64,000 nt of DNA from Nipponacmea schrenckii (Eukaryota > Mollusca > Gastropoda > Lottiidae): positions 21,038,338-21,102,337 of the forward strand of contig CM060199.1 of NCBI GenBank assembly GCA_030562195.1. The letters are read 5' to 3'. The position numbers were made by a program, and so were the translations under genes. The notes below the pieces were generated by a model that was given only the letters and a program-made list of their open reading frames with translations, was not told where the DNA came from and searched no databases. Within the stretch, counting starts at the first letter, position 1. The number at the start of each line of letters is the position of its first letter. Below are positions 36,603 to 47,847 of this stretch, in pieces.

Positions 36603-37264
36603 TTCCGTAACTGGCCGTAGGTTTGCGAAAACCAACGGTAATCTTCGTAAGAAGTCCACGTAAATAAGATGCCGTAGACTAGGTTAATGAGTCTGCAGTG
36701 TCCGATGAATTTAGTGATGGCATTTACAGATATTTCTCCAATACTGATTAAAAGGTAGCATGTCACGCTAAAGAAGTTGGAAGTAAGAACTCGCAGAAGT
36801 AGAAATATAGAAAGTAAAAAATGATGGTCTGATGTAGAAAGCTGTTTAAAGGGGGTGGGGGTGGGGCAGTAAACAGTCAAATATTTAAGCCTGAAGGAAT
36901 ATAGATTCAGAGGTAGGAAGTCAAAAGCTGGTTGGAAGTCTAGCAATAGGAAGTCGGACATGGTAATCAGATTTAGGACGTTGGGAATCACGTATGAAGT
37001 TGAAAGTGACAGTCTGATGTAGGTTGTTGGAGGTCAGAAGTTCTATTTTCACGGGGGTTTAGAAAAATGAAAATGCTATGTTTTTTAAATGTGTTCTGAC
37101 AAAGTCTGGCATGAAGAGAAAATTGAGAATCGTATTGCAGCTAATTCTCTAACAATGTCAAAATCATTTGCGTGACACTAAATTTGCTATCGTTAACTAT
37201 TTGTGCTATGAATAAAAGAATTTGAATATTTCTATTGCACCAGTTTTTTATTATTACCATATGG

Positions 37265-37707
37265 TTAAATCTTCATGTAATTCCCTTTTGATATTGGATT
37301 TGTCTCAACATATTTTCCCCACTTCTTGGAAATTGAAAATGCATCATTGACTTCAGATTTTAACTCAGTATCGTTAATTTGAGTAAAACTGCGAACGGAT
37401 AAGTCAAAAAATGCCATTCGCCGATATACAGTTCTTTCCGATACAGATAGCAACTTTGAAATTTCAGATATTTTGAAACCTAATAAACTCTCTAACACTT
37501 GTTTTGATTCAAAACAATTCTGTTGTGTTTGCATTCTGACTGGGCATATTTAATACATTCTGTTCCGATTTTCATCATATCTGAAGAATTTGATATCCCA
37601 AGGCATTCCATATCATATCTGGACAAATGGCAAACTAAATCAGGGGTTATTTTTTCTCTTTGAAAGGCAGTCGTATCCATTTTGACTAAATAAAAGTTGC
37701 GTCTCAT
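37265..37707 (-). pseudogene. Truncated, frameshifted transposase fragment with helix-turn-helix
   Basis: The first frame (37707 down to 37492, 71 codons) starts MRRNFYLVKMDTTAFQ exactly at the inner edge of the right arm. The second frame (37534 down to 37265, 89 codons) overlaps it and has ESLLGFKISEISKLLSVSE, then RTVYRRM and FDLSVRSFTQIND. A G-x-x-ISxISKLL-SxRTVYRRM helix-turn-helix followed by LSVRS is what I recall at the N-terminus of eukaryotic integrase-core (DDE) transposase families. One frameshift between 37492 and 37534 would join them. The reading stops at NPISKGNYMKI, before any catalytic core, so the gene is both frameshifted and internally deleted. Confidence 0.6.
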
Positions 37708-37794
37708 TAACCTAGTCTACAACATCTTCTTTACGTCGACTTTTTACGAAGATTGACGTTGATTTCCGTAAACCTACGGCCAGTTACGGAAAAG

Positions 37795-38240
37795 ATGATC
37801 ATACAAAAAGATGATAATACAAAAAGATGATGCTGATAATACAAAAAGATGATAATACAAAAAGATGATGCATATAATACAAAAAGATGATAATACAAAA
37901 AGATGATAATACGAAAAGATGATGCTGATAATACAAAAAGATGCTGATACTGCAAAAAGATGATGCTTATAATGCAAAAAGATGATAAAACGAAAAGATG
38001 ATAATACGAAAAGATGATGCTGATAATACAAAAAGATGCTGATACTGCAAAAAGATGATGCTTATAATGCAAAAAGATGATAAAACGAAAAGATGATAAT
38101 ACGAAAAGATGATGCTGATAATACAAAAAGGTGCTTATACTGCAAAAAGATGATGCATGTAATACGAAAAGATGATAACCGAAAATGATGATAATACGAA
38201 AAGATGATGCTGATAATACAAAAAGATGCTGATACTGCAA
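37795..38240. repeat. Minisatellite in the right arm of the transposon
   Basis: Inverted counterpart of the array at 36233-36602 (GATGATAATACAAAAA, GATGCTGATACTGCAAAAA words). It is longer by several units. An internal block of about 120 bp is itself repeated (about 37920-38030 and 38035-38140). Confidence 0.85.
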
Positions 38241-38274
38241 TAATACTAACAGAAGGCAGTTACGGCGTTCCATA

Positions 38275-38280
38275 TATTCC
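38275..38280. repeat. Target-site duplication TATTCC, right
   Basis: Second copy of the 6-bp duplication next to the right terminus GGCGTTCCATA. Confidence 0.8.
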
Positions 38281-39279
38281 GATTCTAGTTTTTTAGATAC
38301 ATGCAAACCAAATGCACACGTAATCATTTATAAAATCTCAACTTCAAAGTCTAAAATATATTGCGCAGATTTGTTGAATTTTCTCCAAAGAGATACGAGT
38401 AATTCCGACTAAAGCATGACTCTAAGGCTCAGACTGATCAACCAATAAGGTTGAACTGTAACCGCCTTACTTAAAAATTATAGGTTACAAAACTGGTTTA
38501 AAGATAAGTATATGCTTGAAAGAATAGCCCTAGTTACGTATTTATTCCTTGCCGAATAATTATGGGTATATATACTGATTTCATGTGCTAGTTTTCACAC
38601 AGAGGTGTTATTTTTTGCCAGTCATGTCCTACAGTGCTTATGCGTTTTTTTACAGATTCAAGCTTCAATCATAATATTTATGTACCTCTAAATTTCTCAT
38701 GAAAGGAAATATTAAGACTTATTAACATGTTTCAGGTCATGGGTCATATTATATTTAATAGCTTAAAATGTACCGTATAATCATATTAGATGAAATAAAA
38801 CTAATATTATATTGAATATTAATGGGATTATTAAATATATTCTGTGCTATTCTGTTCAAACACTACAGTTAGTCTTGCTTATCAAGTTTTCTAGCGCTCT
38901 AAATATGTAAGTTTTGGTATGTCTTTGACTGTAACCACACGTGTTTCGGACGCACATCTCGGGCCCTTTTCAACCTGATATGTCCCTTTTGGCTTTCCAG
39001 ATAGGTTCATTGTGTCTGAAAAAAATTGTCCGTTTTGTCATTGTGTCGTTTGGTCTACACTATCGAATATTTGATAAGTAAGATGAAATTAAATCAATTT
39101 TATCACACAGCTCAGAAAGTTTTTAGACATTTTAATTTGAACAATTTACTGCATTGAGGTTAACTTTGAAGTGTATTTTGATTCACAACAAGTTGATTTC
39201 GTTTGTCGATTTGACCGGTCGATTCGTCTACACTGTGAAACTTCTTCCTGTCGGTGTTTTTATAATTCTCTGCTATAAT
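38281..39279. other. Upstream region of the mL48 gene
   Basis: No ORF, RNA gene or repeat with clear ends. It must contain the mL48 promoter. I see no convincing TATA box, as is usual for housekeeping genes. The words CACACGTGTTTCGGACGCACA near 38937 are GC-richer than the surroundings but unassigned. Confidence 0.4.
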
Positions 39280-42200
39280 ATGCTTCGACTTTTTACAACA
39301 ACTATACCAAAATTACAAAGTCACATCATTGCGAAAAGGTAAGAATGTATGCCGTATTGATTGTTAAGTTATCTGTTTGTTTCTTATTGTTCAATTCTAC
39401 AATTTGCCTTGTGAACGGTCTGGAACTGTTTGTTGTAGACCGGAGTCAAATAAAAGTTAGTCCGAAACCGGCTGACTCTATTTCCAGCCTCTTAGGCACC
39501 AAAAACTTCGGATTTTTAAAAATAACTTTGACGCAACTACAGGCGTGACATTAATGTAAGGGGATAATGTGGGTATGACTGAACTCAAAAATATCCATCT
39601 TTCTAAATATATCGAGGTTTAATGGATTCACTGTATAAGCTTATAGGTGTAAAACCCCCGCACCCGCGGTTTTTGGTGCCCAGTTTTTCTGACTCTCCCT
39701 CAGCCATATCTGTCAAAATAGCTATCAGAGGCAGGGAATAGAGTCAGCAACTCTTGTACTAAATTAAAGATATAAGTTTTTGTGATTAAGCCTATTTTAT
39801 TTCAGGCTTATAAGTGTGACGCCAACAGCAAATGGAACATTTGAACCTACCGACCTGGTAAGACAATAATCATTTCTCTAAGTTTGAGGTTAAAACATTC
39901 TATAAAAGAAGGCCTGACATAGGTCTAAAATTATTTTATTGCTGGGTTTTTATTGTTTAAATAAACCTTTGGCCTGAAAATTTAATTGATGGGGCCCCAT
40001 TCTTTAAAATTTTAGGGTTTTTGAATTGCCCTCCCGACTAGTCCACAATTGTGTTTGTGAACGTGATGGAGACTACAGTTTTATCTGATTTAAAATGAAA
40101 TTTGGGTGAACAAATTTTATATTGATGAGATTTTGGACCCATTAGCAATTGACGATTTTCATAAAGGTTTTTAGTAATTGCCCTTAAATTTATTCAAAAC
40201 GTCGAAATTAGTTTGTGAATTGGAGACAAATTTTTTTTAAAAAATGGGTGCTAGGCTACCAATTTTTTTGTGATTTTTAAAAAGTGTATTATTGGGATTT
40301 TTTAAATTTTTTAGTTTTGCAATTGTTTTAATCAAATTCATATTAATGATATCTTGGGACTAGGCACTAATTGTGGTTCATTTCAACAAATAATGTTGGA
40401 GTTTCAATGTGTGATTTAAACACAGAAGATATTCTTAAAAGTGGGCTCATCTTGATAGGCAGCCACATTGATTTGGAGGTTCAAATTTTAACATCCTTAC
40501 GACTAAACACTCTTTCCATGTCAGCTTCACCCACCTGCATCATTGATATTTCGTTTTACAGAATGACACTCCAGACATACCGGAATATGATCAGATACAA
40601 GTATTGCTGAAGGGATATGATTATGTTGTATTGGAGTCTTTTTCTAAATATGTCCATTCTATTGTTAGAAGGATGTCCTTAGAACATCAAATGTGAGTAT
40701 ATTGCTGACATCATGACCTATCAATACATATTGAATGTAGGAATTGTGATGATTTTTTTTTATCTCAGTCAACACAACACATGATCTATCAATTCATCCA
40801 TTTTAGCATGGAAATTTTCATGGTTATTTGTATGGGTATTTGAAGGATTTTCTTACTAAAATCTGAAAGTATTGTGCTATATTGACTGACAGTGTAGTTG
40901 GCTAGTTTACAACTGACAGCTGGTTCATTCATGACTCATAATGTAGAGAGTATTTATTTCACTTAAAGAAAATCTTAAATTTTGATTTCAGAATTCCATT
41001 TCCAACCAAAGATATTAGTGTACAAACGTTTAAACTCAAATCAACTAATGTGTTGTCACAGTATTTCATTAAAAAATATACACGAATATTCCAGGTGAGA
41101 TTTTAAATTTTCTGTTGACTGTATTTCCATTTCTCTATGTAAACATGTTCAACTCTCCTTGTTAACATGTCCATTTCTCTGTGTAAGTATGTCTAGTTCT
41201 CTATGTAAACATGTTCAACTCTCCTTGTTAGCATGTCCAATACTGTGTGTAAGTTTATCCAATTCACAGTGTAAGCATGTCCAATTCTCTGTGTAAGAAT
41301 ATCCATTTCTCTATGTAAACATTTCCAATTCTCCTTGTTAACATGTGCGATTCTCCGTGTAAGTATGTCTAGTTCTCTATGTAAACATGTTCAACTCTCC
41401 TTGTTAGCATGTCCAATACTGTGTGTAAGTTTATCCAATTCACAGTGTAAGCATGTCCAATTCTCTGTGTAAGTATATCCATTTCTCTATGTAAACATTT
41501 CCAATTCTCCTTGTTAACATGTGCGATTCTCCGTGTAAGTATATCCATTTCTCTATGTAAAGATGTCCAATTCTCCTTGTTAGCATGTCCAATTCTCTGT
41601 GTAAGCTTATCCAATTCACAGTGTAAGCATGTCCAATTCTCTGTGTAAGTATGTCCAATTCTCCTTGTTAGCATGTGTAAGTATATCCAGTTCTCTGTTG
41701 TTTTTATTACCACTTCTCTGTGTAATGTCCAGTTCTCTTTGTAAGAATGTCCAGTTCTCTGTGTAAACATGTCCAATTCACCTTGTTAGCCTGTCCATTT
41801 CTCTGTGTAAGTATGTCCAGTTCTCTTTGTAACATGTCCAATTCACCTTGTTAGCATGTCCATTTCTCTGTGTAACTTACCACTTCCCTATGTAAATATT
41901 TCCACTTCTCTGTTTAAACATGTCCAATTCTCTGTGTAATTCACAGTCCACTTCCCTGTGTAAGTATTTTAAATCCCTGTGTAAGTATTTTTACTTCCCT
42001 GTGTAAGTATTTTTACTTCCCTGTGTAAGTATTTTTACTTCCCTGTGTAAGAATGTCCAGTTCTCTATGTTAGTATGTCTTTGTCTCTGTATATGTGTTT
42101 CCTCTTTTGTGTATAGATTTCAAATTATCTGTATAAGTATTTCCAGTTCTCTCCAGTATGTCTAATGTATATTTGTCATTTATGCTTTCTCCACTGCCTA

Positions 42201-44963
42201 TACATTCCTGTCTAATGCTAACCACCTGTTTGTCTAATGCTGTGTGTGTAATTCTAATTTATGATTCTAAACATGTATATCTAACGGTGTATGTTTGTCT
42301 TCTGCACTTCTAATTTATATAATCCTTAAGTAACATTAGGCCAGTGATTAAAGGGATAATAGCCGTTAGAAGAAACATAAAATTTTAAACTTGATAAATA
42401 ACAGTAGGCCTATATATCCATCAATGAACTTACCTGGCGTCATCACTATACATCAAAATCCCTTTATAATTCGATAAATCCACATAATCAGGTAGTTAAT
42501 AATACAACGCTTAGTACAATCACTAAGCGATTTTTAAATTGTAATTATAAAGGGAAGTAACTCTAACCAATAGATTTCCCGCAAGGATGTTTTAGTGCTG
42601 ATTTCCCAGATGCTTTTACTCCCAAACAGAATTGAATCATCAATTGCTAACTTTTTGAAATAATCCGAACATAGTTATATTCTTGCTTTTTGAAAATCAT
42701 GTGTGGGATACAAGTATACTTATTAACCAATAGTCAATATTAAACACAAATATTATACGTAGGATGAGTGTATTCTAACGGCTATTATCTCTTTAAGGAG
42801 TAGATATCACTATTGTATGGTATACTCGTCCTTTTATGTCAATAACAATGTAAATTGTTAAGATAGCTTGCCAGGCAGCATTGAATTTGAATAATAAATT
42901 GGGCAATAACTCAAAAAACATTTGTTGAAAATTTTTTTCAATCCCAATGTTCGTACCAAGTTTCTTCAAATCCATTGAAAATTCCAGCTTCTATTGCACC
43001 AAAGATACAATTTTGACTCAATTTTACTAAGTCAAGAGCAATAACTCAAAAACTGTTCATGGAAAAATTATAAAATTCAATTTTTACTGCCTTCTTATCA
43101 ATTTGAATGTTCACACCAAGTTTCAACAAAATCCATTGAAAATTGTCAAATTTGAACTTGACCACTGTCTTTAAAATTTCAATGCTCCCACCAAGTTTCA
43201 TTAAATCCTTAGAAAATTGTAGCTTCTATTATGGTTATAGACTGACAGACCGACCGACAGGGGTGAGGACAAAATGGGTGTATAAAAATGTTGTGTACAA
43301 TAAAACACAGGAATACTATTGTGTTTCTTTACATAACTTTCTAATTTATGCTTGTCATCATATATTGTATACCACTTTTTTTCTACAGTTTGATGATTTA
43401 CCCTCAACTTCTCTGCCCATATTATTAGAAATGATACATGTACATGCTCCTGAAGGTGTAGATATAGTAGTTCAAAAGGTATAAATAATGTTTATTTTAT
43501 ACTTCATTTTGACTAAATGTTTTACTCTCTGGACTTTTTTGCAAGTTACTGTCTTGTGAACTTCTGTGTGTCCCATTAACTCTGACCAACTTCACTGTGA
43601 CAAATTACCAGCTCTGTCCAACATACTCATAGTACAGGCATCTCTTCAGCTTTCATGCTTGAAATTTGCTAGACTGGATCCTTGGGGTGTTCTGTTATTT
43701 CTTAACTGTATTTTGTAAAGATAATAACTTAGGCCCAGAAGTAGGGGTCCTTCCTTTAGCATAGTTAGAGCTTTGGTTCTTTACGTCATGACATCATTTT
43801 CTTGGATACGTTGAAAATGTCGGACGTGAGTTCTAATCTTAATCGGTGTGTGAAAGTTTGATGAATAAGTCATCTTCACTCATAATTCCAGTCCACCCAG
43901 CTGTAAATGGGTACGGATAATCTGGGAAAGATCAATGCCAAGAGGTTTGGCCAAGGACCTGCTGGTAGGGAGGATCCCTGTCACGACAGACTTGTGAACC
44001 TAAGTTGTTATCCTTGTAAAATATAGATGTTTTTTTCTTTTCTTTTTTTCCTACCAACGGCCAGCTAACTAGTAACATTGTGACACTCATGAATTTACTC
44101 TCTTTGGCATTGATCTTTACTAAATTATCCGTACCCATTTGCAGCTGGGTTGACTGAAATTATGAGTGAAGATCATCAAACTTTCACACAATGATCAAGA
44201 CTGGACCCACACTCAACATTTGCTCTAGATAACAAAGCAAATGATGTCATGTGAAGAATCAATGCTCAATTCTGTAACCTACTGGGCTTTAGAACCTCTG
44301 TAGAACAAAGTGCACAGCCTAAATCTTGGGTTTTGGTCTACATGATACTGATAATTTAGCCGAGACTAGTGCAACATGAGATTTGATTTTGTCAAACTGC
44401 CAGATGAAAGATGAAAGAAAGATTTGCTTGGGCATGTAGTTTTTGATGGAACAGTGGACCAGACGTTAAATTTGTCTCACTTATTTCCTGTCACTGAGCT
44501 TTTATGTAAAAGCTGCAGTGGCTCAGTGAATTATTTGCTTACCGCTAAGAGGAGGATCCAGGTTCAATCTGTTGAGATAATGCTTTCAAATATTTCAACC
44601 TGGTTTCCCCCTTGTCAGCCGATCAGAGGGGCTGTCATGGTAAATGCCTCAGTGATCTGATAGGTACTACAAGCTGTGCATGTTAAAGATCCCTCGACGA
44701 TCGGAAATCAAAATAAAGAGAAGACTAACACTTTCCTGGCATAATTTCCTTCATTGCACACTACATAAGCCCAATTAAGTGCAACAAGGAAGGATTAAAA
44801 CTTTTTTAATTGGATCTATGTTTTATTATATTTACTATTCACTCTATTATTTCAGCCAAACCCTGATGAACAACAAGATCAATATATTCAATCTGCTGCA
44901 AAAGAAGACCTTTTGAAACAGCTCTCAAGCTTGGATGTAACCAAGAAGAAGAAAAAAAAGTGA
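39280..44963 (+). CDS. MRPL48: Mitochondrial large-subunit ribosomal protein mL48
   Basis: Six exons join in frame: 39280-39338, 39806-39857, 40562-40692, 40992-41094, 43389-43478 and 44856-44963 (TGA), giving 180 residues. mL48 is a protein of the mitoribosomal large subunit related to the uS10/MRPS10 fold. The N-terminus, MLRLFTTTIPKLQSHIIAKR, is basic and hydroxylated with no acidic residue, as expected for a matrix-targeting peptide. The core has YDQIQVLLKGYDYVVLESFS, then KYVHSIVRRMSLEH and PFPTKDISVQTF, matching the GYD-x5-E-x-(Y/F)-x-x-YVH ... PTKT pattern I recall for vertebrate MRPL48. Next come LLEMIHVHAPEGVDIVVQK (EIIQ-SLPEGV in vertebrates) and a KKKKKK tail. The length is slightly below the human protein (212). 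The start is chosen for the targeting peptide and the phase-2 donor at 39338. mS10 is the alternative, but the PTK and VLEsF motifs favour mL48. Confidence 0.88.
39455..39755. repeat. Decayed inverted repeat in mL48 intron 1
   Basis: GCTGACTCTATTTCCAGCCTC near 39469 is matched inverted by GAGGCAGGGAATAGAGTCAGC near 39729. The right side (ATATCTGTCAAAATAGCTATCAGAGG) resembles 21630-21665, so this is a dispersed family. The frame at 39345-39548 crosses it and is not coding. Confidence 0.55.
39960..40340. other. Suspect base-call stretch containing a decayed TATACGCCC-family repeat
   Basis: Homopolymer-rich DNA in mL48 intron 2 contains GTCCACAATTGTGTTTGTGAA and GTTTTATCTGATTTAAAATG, which align to the repeat at 47320-47400 and 63150-63190. 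Part of the degradation may be old repeat decay and part read error. Confidence 0.45.
41112..41960. repeat. Minisatellite with repeated splice-donor-like motif in mL48 intron 4
   Basis: About 40 units of about 20-22 bp: CTCTGTGTAAGTATGTCCA and CTCCTTGTTAGCATGTCCA alternate. A higher-order block of about 190-200 bp repeats (41185 onward and 41366 onward). Degenerate CCCTGTGTAAGTATTTT units continue to about 42050. The minus-strand frames here encode repeating peptides and are not genes. Confidence 0.9.
42348..42796 (+). mobile_element. Long MITE, family A, bounded by TTAA
   Basis: A 449-bp element in mL48 intron 4 starts TTAAAGGGATAATAGCCGTT and ends AACGGCTATTATCTCTTTAA. The interior (AAGGGAAGTAACTCTAAC, CCAATAGTCAATATTAAACA) matches 53002-53386 directly and 7375-7848 inverted. 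Confidence 0.85.
42880..43275. repeat. Internally repeated dispersed element ending in a GACCGACC-like tract
   Basis: Three degenerate units of about 130 bp carry CCAAGTTTCAACAAAATCCA and TTGAAAATT words and end at ACTGACAGACCGACCGACAG. This layout (units mentioning no ORF, then a tetranucleotide tract) recalls the TATACGCCC family at 45655-46770. Located in mL48 intron 4. Confidence 0.5.
43780..44240. repeat. Inverted pair of a dispersed repeat in mL48 intron 5
   Basis: CATAATTCCAGTCCACCCAGC, TGTAAATGGGTACGGATAAT near 43880 is repeated inverted near 44080-44165 (ATTATCCGTACCCATTTGCAG, CTGGGTTGACTGAAATTATG). A single copy of the same family is at about 59790-59995. The arms include CTTTCACAC-AC-TGATC and AAGATCATC blocks. 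Confidence 0.7.
44513..44795 (+). mobile_element. tRNA-derived SINE in mL48 intron 5
   Basis: CAGTGGCTCAGTGAATTATT (A-box-like) is followed by CCAGGTTCAATCTG (B-box-like), then CCCTTGTCAGCCGATCAGAGG and TGTTAAAGATCCCTCGACGAT and a region ending TTCATTGCACACTAC. It resembles the SINE at 47848-48142 in plan but differs in the middle. It ends about 60 bp before the last mL48 exon. Confidence 0.7.
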
Positions 44964-44993
44964 ACATTTCTGGAAAGGATTTCTTAAAGGGAT

Positions 44994-45246
44994 AATAGGT
45001 CTTAAAATGAACATCAAATTTGAAAATTTTAAACTTGGCCAATAAGAGCTCTATTCATCAGTATATATACCTGCAGCCATGAACAATATAAAAAATAAAT
45101 ATCAAAAAACTAAATAATTATCCATAAAGATGCATTGATTGTGGACTTTGAAAATGACACCAGGTTCATTGATAAATATATACTCATATTGACCATTCTT
45201 GAGAACTAAAATTTTATATTCATGCTAAGACACAGTATCCCTTTAA
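44994..45246 (+). mobile_element. Short MITE, family B, in the mL48 3' UTR
   Basis: A 253-bp element with TTAAAGGGATAATAGG at the left and TATCCCTTTAA at the right starts 30 bp after the mL48 stop codon. It contains AATAAA (45094-45099), so it may supply the polyadenylation signal. The interior matches 411-678 closely (ACTTGGCCAATAAGAGCTCT, CATTCTTGAGAACT). Confidence 0.85.
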
Positions 45247-45654
45247 TGTGTTAGTAGAATTTACCAATTTCTTGTGAGGTACAGCCTCTTTAAGATTGAC
45301 AGTTGACTAAATTTAAAATATCCAACTGAGGGGTAAAAAAATATATATATCTTAGTTGAATTGATAGAATTGTCCTCAGAAATAGTTGAGAACTATATGG
45401 TGTATTAAAGATAAAAGTCATAATCATTGAATCTAAAGGACACTGTGGAAAGAGTCGTGAGAACATTTTCTTTATATATAAAACTGAGGATTGATAAGGT
45501 TGGTGTGATTTCGATGTATTTTATTTAATAGAACTGAAAATCCTGAAATTTCTAGAAGAATAAAAATGTTTGAGATAATCATTTATGAGTTCTTACTTGG
45601 TTAAAAACATGAAAAGTGATAATCTAATTTTTACACAATTATTATTATACGCCC

Positions 45655-46770
45655 ACATGAAATGGGGGCGTATATTGTCGTCACCCACATCCTTCCGTCT
45701 ATCCGTCCGTCCACAATTGCTCGTAAACACTCTACAAGGTGCTATTCTTGACGGATTTAATTGAAACTTTATATGAGTGTTTATGATCACTCAAGGATGA
45801 ACCCTATTTAAAATCAGCAAAATCGGAAAAAATTTAGTATGAGTTTTTGCCCTTGTTCTTGAATGGCTCGTAAACACTCTACAAAGTGCAATTCTTGCCT
45901 GATTTTGATGAAACTTGGTGTGAGAGTATGTTATAACTCAAGGATAAACCCTATTGAAAATCAGCGAAATATAAAAAAAAATTTAGTATGAGTTATTGCC
46001 CTTGTTCTTGAAAACGCGTTCAATTTTAGCTTGTAAACACTCTAGAAAAAATAATTCTTAATGGATTTTGATAAAACTTGGCATGAGTATTTGTTTTTAC
46101 CCGAGGATGAACCTTGTTGAAAATCAAATAAATCGAAATATATTTAGTGTCAGTTATTGCCCTTGTGTTTGAAAATGCGTTCAATTTTAGCTTGTAAACA
46201 CTCTAGAAAGAACAATTCTTAATGGATTTTGATAAAACTTGGCTTGAGTATTTGTTTTTACCCGAGGATGAACCTTGTTGAAAATCAAATAAATCGAAAT
46301 ATATTTAGTGTCAGTTATTGCCCTTGTTCTTGAAAACGTGTTCAATTTTAGGTTGTTAACACTCTAGAAAGAAACAATTTTTAATGGATTTTGATGAAAC
46401 TTGGCTTGAGTATTTGTTTTTATACGCCCACATGAAATGGGGGGCGTATATTGTCGTCACCCACGTCCGTACGTCCGTAGGTCCGTCAGTCCACAATTGC
46501 TCGTAAACACTCTTCAAGGTGCAATTCTTGACGGATTTAGATGAAACTTTATATGAGTGTTTATGATCACGCAAGGCTGAACCCTATAATTGAAAATCAG
46601 CGAAATCGGAAACAATTTAGTATGAGTTCTTGCCCTTGTTCTTAAATGGCTCGTAAACACTATACAACGTGCAATTCTTTACTGATTTTGATGAAACTTG
46701 GTGTGAGAGTATGTTATAACTCAAAGGATAAACCCTATTGAAAATCAGCGAAATCGAAAACTCTCTATTC
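45655..46770. repeat. TATACGCCC hairpin repeat with 147-163-bp internal units
   Basis: TATACGCCCACATGAAATGGGGGCGTATA-type hairpins occur at about 45650-45673 and 46422-46449, each followed by TTGTCGTCACCCAC and CCGT-rich DNA. Units beginning CGTAAACACTCTACAA then repeat at about 45722, 45869, 46032, 46194, 46356, 46503 and 46651, each with GATTTTGATGAAACTTGG and TTATTGCCCTTGTTCTTGAA. Two copies are therefore joined. A third is at 63188-64000. Only short frames. Confidence 0.8.
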
Positions 46771-47847
46771 TGTTCATGTTTCTAACTCTGTTAAAAGCTT
46801 TAGTTATAAATTTCTTTTTATATCCACAATTTTGCAAATATGATGAAAAATTATTCAAAGTAGTTTCTTACCATTTTTGCATTTCCTTTTTATTTGAAGA
46901 GCTCCACTGTAAGGGATTGATTTGAAGATATGTTTTAGATGCAGCCTGTTGGTGGAAGGTAATGGTGACTATCGGTTGGCTTACTAAATAGTTTAGCTTC
47001 AAGTCTTAAGTCTTCTTTAATAACGTTAACATGATTCAGTTAATGCCCAAATGTCATCTATAATACGAAAGTGAATATCGGGTTTATTAGGTAGTGGTTC
47101 TCAAAACTTATCCATGCAAAATGCCATAAATATATTTGTGTACTTGACTACAAAGGTGTGGCCATTGCTGTACCAGAAATCTGTTTACAAAGTTTATTTT
47201 CAAATGTGCAAACGTTGTGAAAAAACAAAATTTGGTAGTTAAAGAAGTTTTGATGGTTTTTCGATGAATGGTTTTGAATTATTGCCGTTGACTTAGTCAA
47301 AATGCAAGGAAATTATCTTGTAAACGCGATAGAGACTATTTTTTTATCCGATTTGAATAAAATTTGGTGTGATCATGTTTATTAATGAGAGATCTTGGAT
47401 TTGGCTCAAATAATGTTGGAGTTTCAACCTGTGTTAAAACAGAAAAAGGGTGCGTATCATGTCAGGCAAACATTTATACATTTATGTCTCTAAATATTAG
47501 CTTAAAGGTGATAAGGAAAACTAATACACAAATATAAAAAATATGAAATATAATATAAATATCGAAAGAAGATCAAATCATCTTACTTGAGAAGCAATAA
47601 CAATAATGGGCTTATATAAAAATCGGTATACAAATCATAACATTTATAGTATATCAAGAAAATCATAAAGCTCAGATTATAATTGTGGACAATAAGTAAA
47701 TAATGTTCAATTTCAATCTATGTCGTTGGATTAAAAAGCTAGGCAAAAAGGACCACAGAAAACTGCCCTTGTGCTTTAATTACATTAAAATTAATCTTGA
47801 AAAAAAAAACCTACATGTAATCCCAAGTCAAAGCAATAATGCTTAAC
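46771..47847. other. Intergenic stretch with a diverged TATACGCCC-family piece
   Basis: AT-rich DNA. About 47285-47440 (CTTGTAAACGCGATAGAGAC, GGTGTGATCATGTTTATTAA, CAAATAATGTTGGAGTTTCAA) is related to 40050-40400 and 63150-63190. No other feature. Confidence 0.45.

Larger units (their letters stand above)
36215..38274 (-). mobile_element. DNA transposon with minisatellite-filled long inverted repeats and a broken transposase fragment
   Basis: The ends are TATGGAACGCCGTAACTGCC and its inverse, flanked by TATTCC on both sides. The arms are 36215-36691 (477 bp) and 37703-38274 (572 bp). Each has a unique outer block, a minisatellite core (CATCTTTTTGTATTATCAG words) and a conserved inner block (TTTTCCGTAACTGGCCGTAG ... 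AGACTAGGTTAATGAG). The arms differ mainly in repeat number. The core, 36692-37702, carries a minus-strand transposase-like fragment. A 6-bp duplication and TAY-type ends fit my recollection of the IS3EU superfamily; I am not certain. The coding part is too short for a full transposase, so the copy is non-autonomous. Confidence 0.8.

Noticed and set aside
36216..38327. Tyr/Leu/Phe-rich frames of 85-198 codons on both strands
   Set aside because: They translate the minisatellite in the two transposon arms and appear in several phases at once.
41369..41776. 135-codon minus-strand frame of repeated ENWTCLHRE-like peptides
   Set aside because: By-product of the 20-22-bp minisatellite in the mL48 intron.
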